Origin: Gemmatimonadota bacterium | GTDB lineage: Bacteria > Gemmatimonadota > Gemmatimonadetes > Gemmatimonadales > GWC2-71-9 | DNA: 61,175 bases | Assembly: GCA_029862925.1 (NCBI GenBank) | Contig: JAOTWJ010000005.1 | Span: 1-61,175 of the forward strand | Direction: 5' to 3' | Shown: in pieces, positions 58,653-61,175 of the stretch | Position numbering within the stretch: the stretch's first letter is position 1 | Layout: the number at the start of each line of letters is the position of its first letter | Position numbers and translations under genes: made by a program | Notes under the pieces: generated by a model | The model's database searches: none | What the model saw: only the letters and a program-made list of their open reading frames with translations | What the model was told of the DNA's origin: nothing

Positions 58653-59947
58653 GGCTGCCGCCTCGGCGCTTCGAGGTAGACGCCGTCACTCTTCCCGGCG
58701 ATGTCCACGCGCAGCAGGCGGTCGTCCCGGAACTGGGCGCGGATCCGGTCGCCGCGCGAATAGCTGATGTCCGGCGTAGTGCTGCGATCGGCCGACGCGT
58801 AGACCCGGTAGCGGGCGCGCGCGGCACCCGCGGCTTCGATCGCGGCCAGCGTCGTCCCGCCGTCGCGGCCTGGGGCGAACCGCGCGACGACGGTGTCCCC
58901 CGCCACCCAATCCTCGTCCGTGTCGAGCGAGTCCTGGCGCGACGCCGCCCGGGCCGCGCCGATGCCCCGCACTTCCCGCAGCAGTTGGGCGGGCGCGGTG
59001 ATCGCGAGCGAGTCGGCCAGAATCGTATTCCGCGCCGACACCGCCACCGGACGGCGCGCGCTGCCCCATGCGGCCCCTCCCTGCACACGGTCGTCCATGA
59101 TGTCGAACTGGACCGTGTCCGACGTCACACGCCACTCGCCGCTGGTGGCGTCGGCCTCGCCCTCGGCCTGTACCCAAGTCAACGCGCGCGCGCGCAGCCG
59201 GTAGCGGATGTCCTGACCCACGAGGCGATAGCCGCTCGCCTCGCCGCCGGCGACGCTCGCTCGCCCCATCAGACGGCCGACCTCCTGACCCGTGTCGAGG
59301 AAGGCGCTGTCGCCCGCCCCGTGGAAGTCACTGCGGTCGATCGTGACCCGACCCCAACCCCGGGCCGCCGTGTTGCCCCGGAAGGACACGCGGTCGGCGA
59401 TGATCAGGTACGGCTCGGCGTCCGGCGGATCGCCTTCCGAGCGGTATTCGATGGTGGGACGGCCGCCCGCCCGCAGCTCGGTCGTGTCGCGGATGCCGAG
59501 GACCCGTCGGTAGTACTGCACGTTGGGACCGCGGAGCACCGAGCCGGTGATCCGATTGCGGAGTCGCGCGTTGCCGGTGGCATCGAGTCGCTCGTCGCGC
59601 AGGAAATAGCTGGCCCGGTCGGCCGTGAGTTCGGCGGTCGCGTCCCGGAAGTTGACGCGGCCCAGCATGTCGAACCGATCGAAATCCTGAAACCACGCGA
59701 CGCTGTCCGAATACCAGAACGTGTCCTGGCCGCGACAGTGGGCCCAGATCCCGCCACCCTGGAACCATCGGACGTACCCGCCCCCCACGTCGATCTGACG
59801 CCCGACGCCGCCCGTGCTGTCGACCACCACGAAGCAGGTGCTCGCGGTTTGGGCCGCGGCGGGACCGGCGGTCGCCAGGGCCAGCGCGGTCAGGACGGGC
59901 GCGGCGCCCGCGACGGAGCGACACCGGGATCCCCGCATCGCGCGCAC
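58649..59947 (-). CDS. LptA/OstA-like periplasmic LPS transport protein
   Basis: A 432-residue exported protein with signal peptide APVLTALALATAGPAAAQ. Repeated OstA beta-jellyroll units are seen: GQDTFWYSDSVAWFQDF, GRVNFRDATAELTADRASYF, GNARLRNRITGSVLRGPNVQYY. They are spread over residues 50-300, far longer than E. coli LptA (about 185). It resembles the long OstA-like proteins of Bacteroidota. With LptB and LptC it forms the bridge that carries LPS to the outer membrane. GTG 59947 is 2 bases after the lptC stop; ATG 59938 is possible. Confidence 0.8.
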   Translation of the reverse strand: MRAMRGSRCRSVAGAAPVLTALALATAGPAAAQTASTCFVVVDSTGGVGRQIDVGGGYVRWFQGGGIWAHCRGQDTFWYSDSVAWFQDFDRFDMLGRVNFRDATAELTADRASYFLRDERLDATGNARLRNRITGSVLRGPNVQYYRRVLGIRDTTELRAGGRPTIEYRSEGDPPDAEPYLIIADRVSFRGNTAARGWGRVTIDRSDFHGAGDSAFLDTGQEVGRLMGRASVAGGEASGYRLVGQDIRYRLRARALTWVQAEGEADATSGEWRVTSDTVQFDIMDDRVQGGAAWGSARRPVAVSARNTILADSLAITAPAQLLREVRGIGAARAASRQDSLDTDEDWVAGDTVVARFAPGRDGGTTLAAIEAAGAARARYRVYASADRSTTPDISYSRGDRIRAQFRDDRLLRVDIAGKSDGVYLEAPRRQP

Positions 59948-59949
59948 CG

Positions 59950-60516
59950 CTAGCGGTCGATCTGCACGCGGCCGATGGCACCGCGCGCCCGGGTGGTCTG
60001 GACGTTCCGCAGGTCGGGATCGCTGGTGAACGCGTCGCCCTCGACGCGCTGCTCCGGCGTGATCCAGACGAACGCCTCCGGCCCGACGATCTCGTTGCGC
60101 GTCCGGCTGTAGCGCAGCACGGACGTCTCGAGCCGGCGGCCATCGGGGCTCAGGGCGACGACGTTGCCCCGCGCCTCCATGTCACCGGTCCGCCATTCGT
60201 AGGTCCCGTCGCGCGCCGTGAGCGTGGACGTCTCTCGCCCCTCCGGCGAGTAGAACGTGACCCGGAGACCGAACAATCGATGGCGCTGGGCGCGATGGTA
60301 GGCGTAGGCGGAGTCGGCGGTGAGCCGCATGCGGCGCATGCCGTCTTCGGTGAGGAAGTGCATGATGCCGTAGCCGATCTGATCGGCCGAGTCGGCCTCG
60401 GTGGCCGTCGTGGGCGGCTGTTCCACGCCCGCGCAGGCCGCCAGTTGCAGCGCCGCCCAGGCAAGCACGCCCGCACCCGCGCTAGCGCGACTGGGCGACA
60501 CTGGGCCGCGCGGCAC
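59950..60516 (-). CDS. lptC: LptC-like LPS export protein with lipoprotein-type signal
   Basis: A 188-residue protein. A lipobox-like LQLAAC near residues 22-28 follows a hydrophobic stretch, so it may be lipid-anchored rather than tethered by a helix as in E. coli LptC. The body, GLRVTFYSPEGRETSTLTA, GTYEWRTGDMEARGNVVA and WITPEQRVEGDAFTSDPDL, is the LptC/LptA jellyroll. The start may be GTG 60516 or GTG 60501; either overlaps kdsC. Confidence 0.85.
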   Translation of the reverse strand: MPRGPVSPSRASAGAGVLAWAALQLAACAGVEQPPTTATEADSADQIGYGIMHFLTEDGMRRMRLTADSAYAYHRAQRHRLFGLRVTFYSPEGRETSTLTARDGTYEWRTGDMEARGNVVALSPDGRRLETSVLRYSRTRNEIVGPEAFVWITPEQRVEGDAFTSDPDLRNVQTTRARGAIGRVQIDR

Positions 60517-61060
60517 GCTCGCCGCGCTCCGTCAGGTAGGCTTCCACCGTGCGCTCCCAGTGGCCGCGGGCGCGCAGGAACTCCTCGACGAATTCCCGCA
60601 CCGCGCCGTGCCCGCCCCGGGCCGTCGTCACGTGGCGGGCGGCAGCCTTCGCGTCGGGCGTGGCATTGGCCACCGCGACGGGTAACCCCACGCGCCGCAG
60701 CACGGGTACGTCCGGCAGATCGTCGCCGACAAACGCGGCGTCCTCCCAGCGCACGCCGAACCGCGCCAGCAGGTTCTCGAACGCCGGCAGCTTGCGAGCG
60801 TGGTCGTCTTGCACGCAGGCATCCACCTGCAACTCGGCGGCTCGCACCTCGGTCGCCTCGGATCGGCGCCCACTCAGGATGACGATCTTGAGTCCGGCGT
60901 GCCGCAATAGCGCCACGCCGATCCCATCCTGGATGTCGAAGCGCTTGAACTCGGTGGGACGGTTGTCCACGAGTCCCACGTACACGCCGTTGTCGGTGAG
61001 GACGCCATCGACGTCCAGACCGACCAGCCGAATCTGCTTGGCCTGCAGGGATTCAAGCAC
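60482..61060 (-). CDS. kdsC: 3-deoxy-D-manno-octulosonate 8-phosphate phosphatase
   Basis: A 192-residue HAD phosphatase (C0 subfamily) releasing Kdo. The nucleophile motif is LDVDGVLTDNG near residue 14-24, motif 2 ILSGRR, the Lys in DDHARKLPAFE, and motif 3 VGDDLPDVPVL. The GTG at 61060 overlaps the kdsA stop by 8 bases and follows GGGGAG. An in-frame ATG at 61084 would add eight residues. It acts directly after KdsA in Kdo synthesis. Confidence 0.92.
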   Translation of the reverse strand: MLESLQAKQIRLVGLDVDGVLTDNGVYVGLVDNRPTEFKRFDIQDGIGVALLRHAGLKIVILSGRRSEATEVRAAELQVDACVQDDHARKLPAFENLLARFGVRWEDAAFVGDDLPDVPVLRRVGLPVAVANATPDAKAAARHVTTARGGHGAVREFVEEFLRARGHWERTVEAYLTERGERAARPSVAQSR

Positions 61061-61175
61061 GGACCATTCTCCCCTGGGCGGCATGCCACACGTCGAGCAC
61101 GCGGGTCATGAGCTCGTCGAGGTCGGCGAGGGGCCACATCGAGGAGCCGTCGCTGGGGGCGGTCTCGGGCGCCGG
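61053..61175 (-). CDS. kdsA: 3-deoxy-8-phosphooctulonate synthase KdsA, C-terminal end (partial)
   Basis: The last 40 residues of a protein running off the right edge. APSDGSSMWPLADLDELM matches the KdsA end, where SDGPNM and PL are conserved after the last strand of the TIM barrel. KdsA condenses PEP with arabinose-5-phosphate to Kdo-8-phosphate. It is followed directly by kdsC, whose enzyme uses its product. The call rests on a short segment plus context. Confidence 0.72.
   Translation of the reverse strand, partial: PAPETAPSDGSSMWPLADLDELMTRVLDVWHAAQGRMVRA

Overview
The window looks like a piece of a high-GC, LPS-bearing diderm chromosome. I infer Gemmatimonadota or a close relative. The reasons are a full lipid A and Lpt gene set with BamA and OmpH, an lpxC-fabZ fusion, and traits better known from Firmicutes (McsA/McsB/ClpC and BshC) in the same stretch. 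The phylum call is inference and was not tested by a search.

Layout. Positions 1-3686 carry the end of an rRNA operon: 16S 3' end, a tRNA-free spacer with a boxA, 23S, 5S and a terminator. From 3862 to 48650 every gene is on the + strand, and most neighbours overlap by 1-35 bases. In order these are hypAB and era; two envelope proteins and a degenerate GGDEF protein; prfB (with a +1 frameshift) and lysS; lolCE/lolD; mcsA, mcsB and clpC; the envelope block bamA, ompH, lpxD, lpxC-fabZ, lpxA, lpxB, acyltransferase and lpxK; gdh, rlmH, bshC, murJ, uvrC, thrC and larC; two paralogous TPR proteins flanking tRNA-Gly(CCC); a DUF512 radical-SAM-like protein with der, plsY and gpsA; then a MerR regulator, surE, pcm, dedA, acylphosphatase, tRNA-Arg(CCT) and a YfgM-like protein.

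At 48698-48725 there is a very good match to a dif (XerC/XerD) site. It lies in the only gap where gene direction flips. From 48895 to the right edge all genes are on the - strand and point back at dif: kdsA (partial), kdsC, lptC, lptA, lptB with an N-terminal extension, rpoN, a GtrB/CsbB-like glycosyltransferase, a GT4 glycosyltransferase, a YbhN-like membrane protein, a YfhO-like membrane protein, a DPM1-like glycosyltransferase and dapF. The window therefore probably spans the replication terminus, with an rRNA operon about 45 kb from dif.

How the genes work together. The two arms supply most of the outer-membrane machinery: lipid A synthesis, Kdo synthesis (kdsA/kdsC), LPS transport (lptA/B/C), OMP assembly (bamA, ompH), lipoprotein release (lolCDE type) and lipid II flipping (murJ). 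The - strand arm also holds a plausible polyprenol-phosphate-sugar glycosylation set. No mobile element, CRISPR array or phage gene was seen. Apart from the rRNA operon, no stretch over 300 bases lacks a gene.
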